A stretch of 64,000 nt of DNA from Frateuria flava. Lineage in GTDB: Bacteria; Pseudomonadota; Gammaproteobacteria; Xanthomonadales; Rhodanobacteraceae. A program made the translations under genes and the position numbers. The notes below the pieces were generated by a model, which saw only the letters and a program-made list of their open reading frames with translations, did no database searches and was not told the DNA's origin. This document shows positions 40,656-51,684 of the stretch, in pieces (positions within the stretch are counted from its first letter, which is position 1; the number at the start of each line of letters is the position of its first letter). The DNA is taken from positions 124,001 to 188,000 of the forward strand of contig NZ_JAGJRS010000003.1 of the NCBI RefSeq assembly GCF_017837635.1, given 5' to 3'.

Positions 40656-41696
40656 ATGCATCCGACCATGGACACTTCCACCCAATCCCTTCGCGAACAT
40701 GACACCATCCGTGCGGTGCGATGGCAGGGCGATCGCCTGTGCCTGCTCGACCAGCGCCTGCTGCCAGCCGAAGAGCGCTGGATCGAGTGCCTCAATGCCG
40801 AAGAGGTCACCCAGGCGATCCGCGACCTGGCCGTGCGTGGTGCGCCCGCCATCGGCATCGCCGCCGCCTGGGGTGTGGTGCTGGCCGCGCAGCAGGGCGC
40901 GCCGCTGGATGACGTGCTGGCGACCTTGCGCGCCGCGCGGCCCACGGCGGTCAACCTGATGTGGGCGCTCGACCGCATGAAGGGGCGTATCGCGGCCGGC
41001 GCGCAGGCCGCGGCGCTCGAGCGCGAGGCGCAGTCCATCCAGGACGAGGACCTGGCCGCCAACCGCCACATGGGCGAACTGGGCGCGGCGCTGATCGCTC
41101 CGGGCTCGGGCGTGCTCACCCATTGCAACACCGGCTCGCTGGCCACCGCTGGTTACGGCACCGCGCTGGGCGTGATCCGCGCGGGCGTGGCGGACGGGCG
41201 TATCAACGAAGTGTTCGCCGGCGAGACACGTCCCTGGCAGCAGGGTGCGCGCCTGACGATGTACGAACTGGTGCGCGACAGGATCCCGGCGCATCTGATT
41301 GCCGACTCGGCGGCGGCCCACCTGATGCGCTCGGGCAAGGTGCAGTGGGTGATCGTCGGTGCCGACCGCATTGCCGCCAATGGCGACACCGCCAACAAGA
41401 TCGGCACCTATCAGCTCGCCATCGCCGCGCGCCACCACGGGGTGAAGTTCATGGTGGTCGCGCCCTCCTCGACGGTCGACATGGCCACACCCGATGGCGA
41501 GGCAATCGAGATCGAATTGCGCCACGCCGACGAGCTGCTCGCCACCGGCGGGCGTCGTACGGTAGTGGAGGGCGCCAGGGCCTGGAATCCGGTGTTCGAT
41601 GTCACGCCGGCGGAGCTGATCGATGCAATCGTCACCGAGCGCGGCGTGATCGAACGCCCCGATGCGATGGCCATGCGGGCAATGTTCGGCCAATGA
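40656..41696 (+). CDS. mtnA: S-methyl-5-thioribose-1-phosphate isomerase
   Basis: A 346-residue MtnA that isomerises 5-methylthioribose 1-phosphate to the ribulose form in methionine salvage. The catalytic pair is Cys157 ([14 protein letters not shown]) and Asp237 ([10 protein letters not shown]). The [13 protein letters not shown] block is typical. An ATG four codons on (MDTSTQS) is an equally possible start; neither has a clear Shine-Dalgarno. No other salvage gene is present. mtnA upstream of gyrA is also seen in Pseudomonas and Xanthomonas. Confidence 0.95.
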   Translation: MHPTMDTSTQSLREHDTIRAVRWQGDRLCLLDQRLLPAEERWIECLNAEEVTQAIRDLAVRGAPAIGIAAAWGVVLAAQQGAPLDDVLATLRAARPTAVNLMWALDRMKGRIAAGAQAAALEREAQSIQDEDLAANRHMGELGAALIAPGSGVLTHCNTGSLATAGYGTALGVIRAGVADGRINEVFAGETRPWQQGARLTMYELVRDRIPAHLIADSAAAHLMRSGKVQWVIVGADRIAANGDTANKIGTYQLAIAARHHGVKFMVVAPSSTVDMATPDGEAIEIELRHADELLATGGRRTVVEGARAWNPVFDVTPAELIDAIVTERGVIERPDAMAMRAMFGQ

Positions 41697-42103
41697 GGCT
41701 GGGCCGCGAGGCCGGGCTGTTCGCCGTCGGCGGGGTGCTAGGCCTGCTGGTGGATGCCGGCACCGTGCAGGCCCTGGTCGGCTGGGGCCAGTGGAATCCG
41801 TACCTGGCGCGCGTGCTTTCCTTTTTGCTGGCCGCCACGGTGACGTGGGCCTGGAATCGTCGACACACCTTCGCACACCGCGCCAGCGGGCGTGCCCCGG
41901 TGGCCGAATGGCTGCACTGGATGGCGCTGATGGGCGTTGGCGCATGCGTGAACTACGCCGTTTATGCCGCCTTGTTGCTTGCCTTCGAACCTCTCACGCG
42001 CTGGCCCGCGCTGGCGGCCGCGGCAGGTTCGGCGGTGGCTGCGCTGGTCAATTTTTCGACAGCGCGGGGCGTGCTTTTTCGGCAGCCAAAACAACCTCTT
42101 TAA
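41693..42103 (+). CDS. GtrA-like membrane protein
   Basis: A 136-residue GtrA-family protein with four transmembrane helices. [19 protein letters not shown], the [11 protein letters not shown] loop and the C-terminal [10 protein letters not shown] block are family marks. GtrA-type proteins are thought to flip lipid-linked sugars for surface glycans. No glycosyltransferase lies nearby, so the substrate is unknown. It starts in the mtnA stop (ATGA), so it is co-translated with it. Confidence 0.85.
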   Translation: MRLGREAGLFAVGGVLGLLVDAGTVQALVGWGQWNPYLARVLSFLLAATVTWAWNRRHTFAHRASGRAPVAEWLHWMALMGVGACVNYAVYAALLLAFEPLTRWPALAAAAGSAVAALVNFSTARGVLFRQPKQPL

Positions 42104-42152
42104 GCAGCTGTTTCTAAAGGGAAAAATAAGGGCTTTCCAGGCGCATTCGTGA

Positions 42153-42158
42153 TACAAT
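42153..42158 (+). promoter_or_regulatory. Candidate -10 element for gyrA
   Basis: GATACAAT with TACAAT as -10; the -35 region is weak (no good TTGACA match at 16-18 bases). Transcription would start near 42165, before the hairpin terminator listed next. Confidence 0.45.
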
Positions 42159-42174
42159 TTCACGATTGCTTGAG

Positions 42175-42220
42175 GGTCGCGCAACCGCGCGCATGCAGCG
42201 TCCGTTGCGCGGCCTTTTTT
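42175..42220 (+). terminator. Terminator or attenuator in the gyrA leader
   Basis: GGTCGCGCAAC / GTTGCGCGGCC, 11 pairs with one U-G, loop of 18 bases, then six T. It ends 31 bases before the gyrA ATG, so it either ends the mtnA-gtrA transcript or attenuates gyrA. Confidence 0.75.
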
Positions 42221-42251
42221 GGTTCCACGGAAGCCACTGGGAAGCCGATTG

Positions 42252-44858
42252 ATGGCAGAACTCGCCAAAGAAGTCATCCGCGTCAACATCGAAGACGAGA
42301 TGCGCCAGAGCTACCTCGATTACGCCATGAGCGTGATCGTGGGACGCGCCCTTCCGGATGTACGCGACGGCCTCAAGCCAGTCCATCGCCGCGTGCTCTT
42401 CGCGATGAACGAACTGGGCAACAGCTGGAACAAGGCTTACAAGAAATCGGCACGCGTGGTCGGTGACGTGATCGGTAAGTACCACCCCCATGGCGATGCG
42501 TCGGTCTACGACGCGATCGTGCGCATGGCCCAGCCGTTCTCGTTGCGCTACATGCTGGTCGACGGCCAGGGCAACTTCGGTTCGGTCGATGGCGACAGCG
42601 CCGCGGCCATGCGATACACCGAAGTGCGCATGTCGCGTCTCACCCACGAGCTGCTGGCCGACATCGACAAGGACACGGTCGACTTCGGCCCGAACTACGA
42701 CGAGAGCGAAAGCGAGCCGCTGGTGCTGCCCACCCGCGTGCCGAACCTGCTGATCAACGGCTCGGCCGGCATCGCCGTCGGCATGGCCACCAACGTGCCG
42801 CCGCACAACCTCAACGAGGTGATCGCCGGCACCATCGCGCTGATCGACGAGCCGTCACTCTCGGTCGATGAGTTGATGCAGTACATCCCCGGTCCGGACT
42901 TCCCGACCGCCGGCATCATCAACGGTGCCGCCGGCATCGTGGAGGCCTACCGCACCGGGCGCGGCCGCATTCTGGTGCGCGCGCGCGCCGAGATCGAGAC
43001 CGAGGCCAACGGCCGCGAGACGATCCTGATCCACGAACTGCCCTACCAGGTGAACAAGGCGCGTCTGATCGAGAAGATCGCCGAGCTGGTCAAGGAGAAG
43101 AAGCTCGAGGGCATCAGCGAGCTGCGCGACGAGTCCGACAAGGACGGCATGCGCGTGGTGATCGAGGTGCGCCGCGACGCCATGGCCGACGTGGTGCTCA
43201 ACAACCTGTTCCTGCAGACGCAGTTGCAGGTGACCTTCGGCATCAACATGGTCGCGTTGCTGGATGGCCAGCCGCGGTTACTCAACCTCAAGGAAATCCT
43301 CGAGGCCTTCATTCGCCACCGCCGCGAGGTGGTGACCCGTCGCACCATCTTCGAACTGCGCAAGGCCCGCGCCCGCGCCCACATCCTGGAAGGCCTGACC
43401 GTCGCGCTGGCCAACATCGACGAGATGATCGAGCTGATTCGCAGCTCCGCGTCGCCCGCCGAGGCGCGCGAGCGCATGCTGGCGCGCAAGTGGCAGCCGG
43501 GCATGGTCGGCACCTTGCTGGCCGCCGCCGGCGCGGAGGCCTCGCGGCCGGAAAACATGGACCCGCGCGATGGCCTCAAGGGCGATGGCTACCAGCTCTC
43601 CGACGTCCAGGCACAGGAGATCCTGGCCATGCGCCTGCATCGCCTGACCGGGCTGGAGCAGGAGAAGCTCTCCGACGAGTACCGCCAGATCCTGGAAACC
43701 ATCCGTGGGCTGATCGAGATTCTCGAGAACCCGGATGTGCTGCTGAGGGTCATCCGTGAGGAACTGGAGGCCATCAAGGCCGAGTACGGCGACGATCGGC
43801 GCACCGAGATCCAGCACTCGCAGGAAGACCTCAACGTCCTGGACCTGATCGCGCCGGAGGACATGGTCGTCACCCTGTCGCACACCGGTTACGTCAAGCG
43901 CCAGCCGGCCAGCACGTATCGTGCGCAGAAGCGCGGCGGCAAGGGCCGTTCGGCGTCGGCGCTGAAGGACGAGGACGTGGTCGAGCAGTTGTGGGTGGTC
44001 AATACCCACGACACGCTGCTGACCTTCACCAGCACCGGCCGCGTCTACTGGCTCAAGGTCTACCAGATGCCCGAGGCTGGCCCGGGCGCGCGTGGCAAAC
44101 CGATAGTGAACCTGCTGCCGCTGGGCGAGGGCGAGAAGGTACAGGCGGTGCTGCCGATCCGCGAATACAGCCCGGACTGCTATGTCTTCTTCGCCACCAG
44201 GAGCGGTACGGTCAAGAAGACCCCGCTGACCGAGTTCGCCTTCCAGCTGCAGCGCGGCAAGATCGCGATCAACCTGGATGAGGGCGACGCGCTGGTCGAT
44301 GTGGCGATCACCGACGGCAACAGCGACATCCTGCTGTTCGCCTCCAACGGCAAGGTCAACCGCTTCGACGAGAACACCGTGCGCTCGATGGGTCGCACCG
44401 CCACCGGCGTGCGCGGCATGCGCCTGGCCGAGGGGGCGGAGGTGGTCTCGCTGATCGTGGCGGCCGAGGGCGACATCCTCACGGCGACCGAGCGTGGCTA
44501 CGGCAAGCGCACCCCGCTGGAGGAGTTCACCAAGAAGGGGCGTGGCACCCAGGGCGTGATCGGCATCCAGTGCTCCGAACGCAATGGCGCACTGGTCGCC
44601 GCGGTGCAGGTCACCGAGGGCCACGAGCTGATGCTCATCTCCAACCAGGGTACGCTGGTGCGGACCCGTGTCGGGGAAATCTCGCAGTTGGGTCGCAATA
44701 CCCAGGGTGTCACGCTTATCCGCCTGCCGACCGATGAGCACCTGGTCAGTGTCGTGCGGCTGGATGCCGAAGAGGCCAACGGCGAGGATGCCGAATCGAC
44801 CGATGATGCGCCGCCGGAAGGTCCGGCTCCTGTCCAGGACGGAACGGAAGAAACCTGA
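42252..44858 (+). CDS. gyrA: DNA gyrase subunit A
   Basis: An 868-residue GyrA, the breakage-reunion subunit of gyrase. The catalytic tyrosine is Tyr122 ([11 protein letters not shown]). The quinolone-resistance region reads [13 protein letters not shown]: position 83 is Ala and 84 is Ser, with Asp87 kept, whereas E. coli has Ser83. The C-terminal beta-pinwheel holds the GyrA box QKRGGKG near residue 560, and the tail is acidic. Start chosen at MAELAKEV, giving E. coli-identical numbering. A hairpin terminator precedes and another follows. Confidence 0.98.
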   Translation: MAELAKEVIRVNIEDEMRQSYLDYAMSVIVGRALPDVRDGLKPVHRRVLFAMNELGNSWNKAYKKSARVVGDVIGKYHPHGDASVYDAIVRMAQPFSLRYMLVDGQGNFGSVDGDSAAAMRYTEVRMSRLTHELLADIDKDTVDFGPNYDESESEPLVLPTRVPNLLINGSAGIAVGMATNVPPHNLNEVIAGTIALIDEPSLSVDELMQYIPGPDFPTAGIINGAAGIVEAYRTGRGRILVRARAEIETEANGRETILIHELPYQVNKARLIEKIAELVKEKKLEGISELRDESDKDGMRVVIEVRRDAMADVVLNNLFLQTQLQVTFGINMVALLDGQPRLLNLKEILEAFIRHRREVVTRRTIFELRKARARAHILEGLTVALANIDEMIELIRSSASPAEARERMLARKWQPGMVGTLLAAAGAEASRPENMDPRDGLKGDGYQLSDVQAQEILAMRLHRLTGLEQEKLSDEYRQILETIRGLIEILENPDVLLRVIREELEAIKAEYGDDRRTEIQHSQEDLNVLDLIAPEDMVVTLSHTGYVKRQPASTYRAQKRGGKGRSASALKDEDVVEQLWVVNTHDTLLTFTSTGRVYWLKVYQMPEAGPGARGKPIVNLLPLGEGEKVQAVLPIREYSPDCYVFFATRSGTVKKTPLTEFAFQLQRGKIAINLDEGDALVDVAITDGNSDILLFASNGKVNRFDENTVRSMGRTATGVRGMRLAEGAEVVSLIVAAEGDILTATERGYGKRTPLEEFTKKGRGTQGVIGIQCSERNGALVAAVQVTEGHELMLISNQGTLVRTRVGEISQLGRNTQGVTLIRLPTDEHLVSVVRLDAEEANGEDAESTDDAPPEGPAPVQDGTEET

Positions 44859-44864
44859 TGAACG

Positions 44865-44894
44865 AAAAAGCCCCGGTTCGCCGGGGTTTTTTTT
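44865..44894. terminator. Bidirectional terminator between gyrA and doxX
   Basis: CCCCGG / CCGGGG stem with TTCG loop, five A before and eight T after, so it works for gyrA on the plus strand and for the convergent doxX gene on the minus strand. Confidence 0.9.
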
Positions 44895-44918
44895 GTTTTC
44901 GGCGGGCCGCCCCGAGGG

Positions 44919-45332
44919 TTAGCGCCGGTCGATCGAATACCTTCCCGGCCCAGTCACGCACAGCAACAGCAGGCCACCGATGATCGAGAGGTTCTTGTAG
45001 AAGTTGATCATGTTGGCCATGCGCTCGGCGCCTTCCATGGTCCAGTAGTGGTGTCCTATCAAGGCCGTGCCGAGCGTGTACAGGGCCAGCAGCAAGGCGA
45101 GCGGTCGCGTGCAGAAGCCAAGCCCAATCGCCAGGCCGACGAAGAATTCCATGATGACGACCACCGCCGCTGCCAGCGTCGGCACCGGCAAGCCCTCGCT
45201 CGCCATGTAGCCGACCGTCCCCGAAAAGTCGGTCAGCTTGGTCCAGCCGAACAGCACGAACAGCACTACCAGAAGTATCCGCGCAAGCAGGATGACCTCG
45301 TTACTGACCCTGTCGAACCGTAGGTACCGCAT
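44919..45332 (-). CDS. DoxX-family membrane protein
   Basis: A 137-residue DoxX/YphA-type inner-membrane protein with four predicted helices. The LFGWTKLTDFSGTVGYMASEG block after helix 1 and the FVGLAIGLGFCTRP and HHYWTMEG segments are typical. Family members link to thiosulfate or quinone redox and oxidative stress, but the biochemical role is uncertain. AGGAG lies nine bases before the chosen ATG. The peroxiredoxin gene upstream on the same strand makes a redox role plausible. Confidence 0.85.
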   Translation of the reverse strand: MRYLRFDRVSNEVILLARILLVVLFVLFGWTKLTDFSGTVGYMASEGLPVPTLAAAVVVIMEFFVGLAIGLGFCTRPLALLLALYTLGTALIGHHYWTMEGAERMANMINFYKNLSIIGGLLLLCVTGPGRYSIDRR

Positions 45333-45455
45333 GGCAGCGCTCCTTTTGCGATCGATGGATGTGGCCTGGACGGGTTGATGTCGCGTACCGCGAGCGGATC
45401 GTAACGCTTCCGGGCCGCACAGGCTTTGCGTCATGGGACCCGCGCCTTGGGTACA

Positions 45456-45965
45456 TCACCCGGTCGTGCCGGCCTCGGGTGCCTTGAGCGCCTGCAGCAC
45501 CGCCTCGGCGGTGGAGACGCGGAACTCGCCGGGCGCTTCCACGTGCAACTGGCGTACCACGCCGTCCTCGGCGTAAAGCGCGAAGCGACGCGCGCGCAGG
45601 CCCATGCCGTAAGCGGTGCCATCGAATTCCAGCCCCAGCGCGCGGGCAAAGCCGCCGTTGCCGTCGGCCAGCAGCTTCATGCCGGGGGGCACCTGCTGCA
45701 CGGCCGCCCACGCCTGCATCACGTACACGTCGTTCACGGCCATGCCGACCACCCCGACGCCGAGTTCGCGGAACGCCTCGAAGTGCTGCACGTAGCCAGG
45801 CAGGTGATGGTCCGAGCAGGTCGGCGTGAAGGCGCCGGGCACGGCAAACAGCACCACCCGGCCCTGGCCGAGCAGGCTGGCGGTGGACATGCGCCGGGCC
45901 GGTGCGCCGTCCTCGACTACGTCCACGTCGAGGTCCGGCAGGGCCTGGCCGATTTGGATGCTCAT
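45456..45965 (-). CDS. Peroxiredoxin of the Prx5 type, single cysteine
   Basis: A 169-residue thiol peroxidase that reduces peroxides. The catalytic motif is PGAFTPTCS with the peroxidatic Cys50. No other cysteine is present in the whole protein, so it must be a one-Cys enzyme that needs an external thiol (glutathione-glutaredoxin or thioredoxin) for recycling. VFAxPGAFTPTCS-type and HFEAFRELGV blocks fit the Prx5 group. Start MSIQIGQALP. doxX follows on the same strand. Confidence 0.93.
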   Translation of the reverse strand: MSIQIGQALPDLDVDVVEDGAPARRMSTASLLGQGRVVLFAVPGAFTPTCSDHHLPGYVQHFEAFRELGVGVVGMAVNDVYVMQAWAAVQQVPPGMKLLADGNGGFARALGLEFDGTAYGMGLRARRFALYAEDGVVRQLHVEAPGEFRVSTAEAVLQALKAPEAGTTG

Positions 45966-46098
45966 GGGACGTCGTCCGCGCAATGGGGCCGAGCATCGTA
46001 AACCCGCCCCGCGCCAGCTGTCGCCTTGAATCGGCGGCGCCCGTACCTACCTTTGGGTCAAGCGGCGCCTGCCGTGACCCTTTCTGGAGGACCTGCCC

Positions 46099-46602
46099 AT
46101 GAGTTCGAACCGCAACCCGATGTGGAATGCAGCCAGCGCGTTTCCCGAGGAGATCCGCCACGCCTTCGACCGCTTCTTCCAGCAGGACGAGGCCGACCCG
46201 TCCAACGTGGTGACCAGTCAGTGGGCCCCGCGTGTGGACATCAAGGAAGAGGACAGGCGCTTCGTGATCTTCGTCGACGTCCCGGGTGTCGACCCGGCGG
46301 ACATCGAGGTGAGCATGGAAAAGGGCATCCTCACCATCAAGGGCGAGCGCACCGTGCAGAACCAGGAACAGGCCGGCCGCTTCACCCGCATCGAGCGCGC
46401 GCACGGCACCTTCCATCGCCGTTTCGCGTTGCCTGACAGCGCCGATCCGGAGGGGATCACCGCGGTCGGGCGCCACGGCGTCCTGGAGATCATGATTCCC
46501 AAGCGCGCCGAAACCACGCCCCGGCGGATCTCGATTACCACCGAGCACGGCAGCAGCACGTCAGGCAGTTCGGGCTCGGGTTCGAGCAGCGGCAACCACT
46601 GA
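46099..46602 (+). CDS. Small heat-shock protein, Hsp20 family
   Basis: A 167-residue ATP-independent holdase. The alpha-crystallin domain spans about residues 43-140 (WAPRVDIKEEDRRFVIFVDVPG and KGILTIKGER), with the GVLEIMIPK strand at its end. The family C-terminal IxI motif may be ISI at residue 150. It ends in an unusual Ser/Gly tail (SGSSGSGSSSG). GGAGG precedes the ATG. CTTGAA at 46025-46030 resembles a sigma-32 -35 but no matching -10 was found. Confidence 0.94.
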   Translation: MSSNRNPMWNAASAFPEEIRHAFDRFFQQDEADPSNVVTSQWAPRVDIKEEDRRFVIFVDVPGVDPADIEVSMEKGILTIKGERTVQNQEQAGRFTRIERAHGTFHRRFALPDSADPEGITAVGRHGVLEIMIPKRAETTPRRISITTEHGSSTSGSSGSGSSSGNH

Positions 46603-46690
46603 GCGGCTACCGTAGCGTGATCTTGGCGGCCCCTCGCGGTAGTCATCGCGACGGGCCGCCTGCCTGCGTTACTCCTGCCGAGGAAGGCCA

Positions 46691-47590
46691 GTGGAATTCA
46701 AAGATTATTACGAGATCCTCGGGGTCAAGCCCGATGCCAGCGAGGCCGAGATCAAGTCGGCGTATCGCAAGCTGGCGCGGCAGTACCACCCGGACAAGAA
46801 CAAGGAGCCCGGCGCCGAGGAGCGCTTCAAGGCGATCAACGAGGCGAACGAAGCGCTGCGCGATCCCGAAAAACGCCGTACCTACGACCAGCTGCGCGCA
46901 GGCGGTTACCGCGGTGGCGAGCAATTCCGGCCGCCGCCGGGCTGGGGGCAGGGCGGTGGTTTCGACTTCGGCGGCGCCGGTGATAGCGACTTCAGCGATT
47001 TCTTCGAGAGCCTGTTCGGCCGTGCCGGCGGGGGGCCGCGCGGCCAGCCGCGCCCGCGCCGTGGCCGCGACGTGCAGGCGCAGGTGCAGATCGACCTGCA
47101 GACGGCCTTCGACGGCGGGCGCACGCGCCTGGCGCTGCAGGATGGCAGCGGCAGCGAACGGGTGCTGGAGGTAAAGATTCCCGCCGGCATTCTGCCCGGC
47201 CAGGTGATCCGGCTGAGTGGCCAGGGCCAGCCGGGCGCCGCCGGGGGGCCCAACGGCGATCTGATGCTGGAGGTTACGATCCGCGACGATCCGCGTTTCA
47301 GGCTGGAAGGCCGCAACGTGGTGCACGTGCTGCCGCTGGCGCCGTGGGAAGCGGCCCTGGGCGCCACCGTGCCGGTGCCGACGCTTGCCGGCGCGGTCGA
47401 CCTGCGCATCCCGGCCGGCTCCCAGTCCGGCCGCAAGCTGCGGCTGAAAGGTCGCGGCCTACCGGGAAACCCGGCGGGAGATCAGCTGGTGGAGCTGTCG
47501 ATCCGCGCACCGGCCATCGAGAGCGATGCCCAGCGCGAGGCCTACGAGGCCCTGAGCAAGCAGTTCGAAGGGTACGACCCGCGCGCGTGA
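46691..47590 (+). CDS. cbpA: CbpA/DnaJ-class co-chaperone
   Basis: A 299-residue J protein lacking the zinc-finger domain of DnaJ, so CbpA-type. J domain with HPD at residues 33-35, then a Gly/Phe-rich linker (about 75-120) and two C-terminal substrate-binding beta domains. It stimulates DnaK and may bind curved DNA. GTG start with GAGGAAGG before. No cbpM modulator follows, unlike E. coli. The 88-base gap to hsp20 suggests a shared stress unit. Confidence 0.93.
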   Translation: MEFKDYYEILGVKPDASEAEIKSAYRKLARQYHPDKNKEPGAEERFKAINEANEALRDPEKRRTYDQLRAGGYRGGEQFRPPPGWGQGGGFDFGGAGDSDFSDFFESLFGRAGGGPRGQPRPRRGRDVQAQVQIDLQTAFDGGRTRLALQDGSGSERVLEVKIPAGILPGQVIRLSGQGQPGAAGGPNGDLMLEVTIRDDPRFRLEGRNVVHVLPLAPWEAALGATVPVPTLAGAVDLRIPAGSQSGRKLRLKGRGLPGNPAGDQLVELSIRAPAIESDAQREAYEALSKQFEGYDPRA

Positions 47591-47721
47591 GATCTTGTTG
47601 CCGCTTCCTTTCGGGAGGAAAGCGGGAACGAGTGGCGCTCTGCCAGGAGCTTGCGAATTGCGCTCAGAACAGCCGAGGAGCAACGGGGCCGAAGTTGGTG
47701 GCGAGCCCCGGCCCTCACCCA

Positions 47722-47900
47722 ACCCCCCTCCCCGAAGGGGAGAGGACTCCAAGGCAGGCGGGCTTTCGGAGCGTTCCGACATGCGCCGGGCCCGCTTCTC
47801 TCCCCTCCGGGGAGGGGGGCGCCAAGGCAGGCGGGCTTTCGGAGCGTTCCGACATGCGACGGGCCCGCTCCCTCTCCCCTCCGGAGAGAGGGCTGGGTTG
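47722..47900. repeat. Tandem GGGGAG-palindrome repeat array
   Basis: A 48-base unit starting CCAAGGCAGGCGGGCTTTCG occurs at 47749 and 47822, a 73-base period, flanked and separated by three CTCCCC...GGGGAG palindromes. Fills most of the 416-base gap between cbpA and the receiver gene; open frames in it are repeat artefacts, and I see no gene. Confidence 0.8.
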
Positions 47901-48006
47901 AGGGGCGCTCTTGCGGGGAGCCCGCTTGCTGTTCTTGAAGCCAGGCCATGGCGCATCGGCGCAATGGCGGCATCCCTCCACGGAACGCGAAGGGCGAAAG
48001 AAAAGG

Positions 48007-48372
48007 TCAGGCCGGCAGCAGCGGCTTGATGGTCGCGACCAGTTCGTCTTCCTTGATCGGCTTGGTGACGTAAGCCTTGGCGCCCTGGCGCATGCCCCAC
48101 ACTCGGTCGGTTTCCTGGTCCTTGGTGGTGACCAGCACGACTGGAATGTGCGCAGTGTCCGGATCCTTGCTGATGATGCGGGTGGCCTGGAAACCGTTGA
48201 GGTTGGGCATGACCACGTCCATCAAGATCAGGTCGGGGCGCTCGCGCTTGGCCGCTTCGACGCCTGCGGCGCCATCTTCGGCGGTCAGCGACTCATGGCC
48301 GAGCTTCTCGACGATGCGCTTGAGGCCCAGCAGCTGCGACGGGGAGTCGTCGACGATGAGGATTCGTGCCAT
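48007..48372 (-). CDS. pilH: PilH-like single-domain response regulator
   Basis: A 121-residue CheY-like receiver without output domain. Phosphoacceptor Asp52 (LILMDVVMP), acidic pocket Asp8/Asp9 and Lys104 (VTKP) are in place. VTTKDQETDRVWGMRQGAKAY is almost the same as in Pseudomonas PilH, which works with PilG and ChpA in twitching. No pil-chp gene is beside it, so the role as PilH is inferred from similarity alone. Confidence 0.85.
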   Translation of the reverse strand: MARILIVDDSPSQLLGLKRIVEKLGHESLTAEDGAAGVEAAKRERPDLILMDVVMPNLNGFQATRIISKDPDTAHIPVVLVTTKDQETDRVWGMRQGAKAYVTKPIKEDELVATIKPLLPA

Positions 48373-48440
48373 GAGGTGGGGGTTTCCTGGTAGTTGTCGT
48401 GGATTCTATGCCGCGCGGAGAGCGCTTCCAAGGGCGGGCT

Positions 48441-49445
48441 TCAGGGGCCGCCGATGCGCACGAGGGTGCGCCCGAAGGAACGCCCGGCCAGCATGCGCTC
48501 GAAAACGGCAGGCAGCTCCTCCAGCGTGACCTCGTCGGTGGCGATCCGGTCGAGATGGCGGGGCTTCCAGTCGTCGGCCAGGTGTTGCCAGATGGCTTCG
48601 CGCAGGTTGCGCGCGGTGCCGGCCGAGGCGATCCCCAGCAGGCTCACGCCACGGATGATGAAGGGCATGACGGTGCCGTCGAAGGCGATACCCCCGGCGT
48701 TGCCGCAGATGGCCACGTTGCCGTAGGGCGCGATGAGCGGCAGCAGGCCGGCCAGCATCGGGCCGCCGACGTTGTCCAGCGCACCTCCGAAGCGGGCCGA
48801 GTCCATCGGCTTGCCGCTGAAGGCGAGCTGGTGCCGGTCGATGCACTGGCGGGCACCGAGGCCCTGCAGGAAGTCGAAATGGTCACTCTTGCCGCTGATC
48901 GCGTGCACTTCGTAGCCAGCGCGGCTGAAGATGTCGATGGCGAGCTGCCCGACGCCGCCGCTGGCGCCGGTGACCGCGATCGGGCCCATGTTCGAGGTCT
49001 GCCGGTTGTCCTGCATGCGCAGCAGGGCCAGCGCCGCGGTGAAGCCGGCGGTGCCCAGGATCATGCTCTCGCGCAGGGACAGGCCCGCGGGCACCGGGAT
49101 GGTCCAGCGCGCGTCCAGCCGGGCGTATTCGGCATAGCCCCCATCGCGCGTCTCGGACAGGCCGCTGCCCGTGCACAGCACGGCGTCGCCTTCCTTGAAC
49201 GCGGGGTCGGTGGAGGCCACCACGTGGCCGGCCAGATCGATGCCGCCGTTCAGCGGATACTGGCGCAGGATCTTGCCCTTGCCGGTGCCGGCCAGAGCGT
49301 CCTTGTAGTTGACCGACGACCAGGCGACCTTGACCAGCACTTCGCCCGGTGTGAGTGCGCCGGTATCGATGCGTTCGATGCCGCTGCGATAGCCGGGCGG
49401 GTCGTTGTGGATGCGCATGGCGCGGAACGCGTTGGAAGGGCTCAT
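48441..49445 (-). CDS. acuI: Acrylyl-CoA reductase (NADPH), YhdH/AcuI family
   Basis: A 334-residue medium-chain dehydrogenase without zinc. AWSSVNYKDALAGTGKGKI, GIDLAGHV and the NADPH-binding VTGASGGVGQLA block are the family marks. It reduces acryloyl-CoA to propionyl-CoA and detoxifies acrylate. The start MSPSNAFRAMRI is supported by AGGAGG-like sequence. Its neighbour, a LOG protein, lies 21 bases upstream, so the two may be co-transcribed. Confidence 0.92.
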   Translation of the reverse strand: MSPSNAFRAMRIHNDPPGYRSGIERIDTGALTPGEVLVKVAWSSVNYKDALAGTGKGKILRQYPLNGGIDLAGHVVASTDPAFKEGDAVLCTGSGLSETRDGGYAEYARLDARWTIPVPAGLSLRESMILGTAGFTAALALLRMQDNRQTSNMGPIAVTGASGGVGQLAIDIFSRAGYEVHAISGKSDHFDFLQGLGARQCIDRHQLAFSGKPMDSARFGGALDNVGGPMLAGLLPLIAPYGNVAICGNAGGIAFDGTVMPFIIRGVSLLGIASAGTARNLREAIWQHLADDWKPRHLDRIATDEVTLEELPAVFERMLAGRSFGRTLVRIGGP

Positions 49446-49466
49446 GCTTGCCTCCTTGCCTGCACT

Positions 49467-50063
49467 TCAGGCGTCGATGCTGCGGTCGTCGACCCACTTG
49501 GGCAGATAGCGACCTTCGTAGCTTGCCATCCAGTCGAACAGGGCCACCATGTCGTCCCCGAACCAGACGTCTTCGCGCTGCTCCGGACGCACGAAGCGCT
49601 CGGCGACCATGTGATCCATCATCGCGCGCAAGTGCGTGTAATAGCCGCGTACGTCGAGGAAGCCACAGGGATAGCGATGCAGGCCCAGTTGCGCCCAGGT
49701 CAGCATCTCGAACATCTCGTCCATGGTGCCGAAGCCGCCGGGCAGGGCGGCGAAGGCGTCGGAAAGCTCGTACATGCGCGTCTTGCGCTGGTGCATGGTC
49801 TCGACCACCACCAGTTCGGTCAGCCCCGGATGGGCGACCTCCAGGTCAACCAGCTGGCGCGGGATCACCCCGATCGCCTTGCCACCTGCCTCCAGCACCG
49901 CATCGGCGACCGTGCCCATCAACCCGACCTTGCCGCCGCCGTAGACGAGCGCGATGCCGCGCCGGGCCATCTCGGTGCCGAAGGCGCGGGCCTGTTCGAC
50001 GTAATCGGGGTGGCTGCCGCTGCTGGAGCCGCAATAGACGCAGAGGGCGGTGGGCTGGGGCAT
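49467..50063 (-). CDS. LOG-family Rossmann-fold nucleotide hydrolase
   Basis: A 198-residue LOG (TIGR00730) protein. It has the ALCVYCGSSSG start, YGGGKVGLMG and the catalytic PGGFGTMDE motif. Family members release adenine or cytokinin base from nucleoside 5'-monophosphates; in most bacteria the true role is nucleotide turnover. Start MPQPTALCVYC was chosen since the open frame upstream runs through a REP element. Confidence 0.92.
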   Translation of the reverse strand: MPQPTALCVYCGSSSGSHPDYVEQARAFGTEMARRGIALVYGGGKVGLMGTVADAVLEAGGKAIGVIPRQLVDLEVAHPGLTELVVVETMHQRKTRMYELSDAFAALPGGFGTMDEMFEMLTWAQLGLHRYPCGFLDVRGYYTHLRAMMDHMVAERFVRPEQREDVWFGDDMVALFDWMASYEGRYLPKWVDDRSIDA

Positions 50064-50088
50064 GGGTATCCGGTCTGCTTGGGTGTCC

Positions 50089-50167
50089 GCAGGAGCCCGC
50101 TTGCGGGCGATGCTTCTGCTCTGATGCGTCAACGTCAGAACATCGCCCACAAGTGGGCTCCTACGAG
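50089..50167. repeat. REP-like paired palindrome (family A, copy 4)
   Basis: GCAGGAGCCCGCTTGCGGGC then GATGCTT; inverted AGAACATCGCCCACAAGTGG then GCTCCTACGAG. Best preserved arms of the family. Lies between lpdA and the LOG gene, both on the minus strand. Confidence 0.8.
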
Positions 50168-50244
50168 AGTTTCGGGGGCTCTGGCGAAACGAAACGGCCC
50201 GCCCATGTCGCCACGAGCGGGCCGTCTGGCCGTCCGGCGGGCGG

Positions 50245-51678
<1,434 letters not shown>

Positions 51679-51684
51679 TCACGC

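Noticed and set aside
46025-46050. Sigma-32 promoter before hsp20
   Set aside because: CTTGAA is present, but no CCCCAT-like -10 lies at 13-15 bases; left as a remark in the gene entry.
47595-48029. Open frames in the repeat region after cbpA
   Set aside because: They consist of translated copies of the 73-bp repeat and change frame between copies; no ribosome site or homology.
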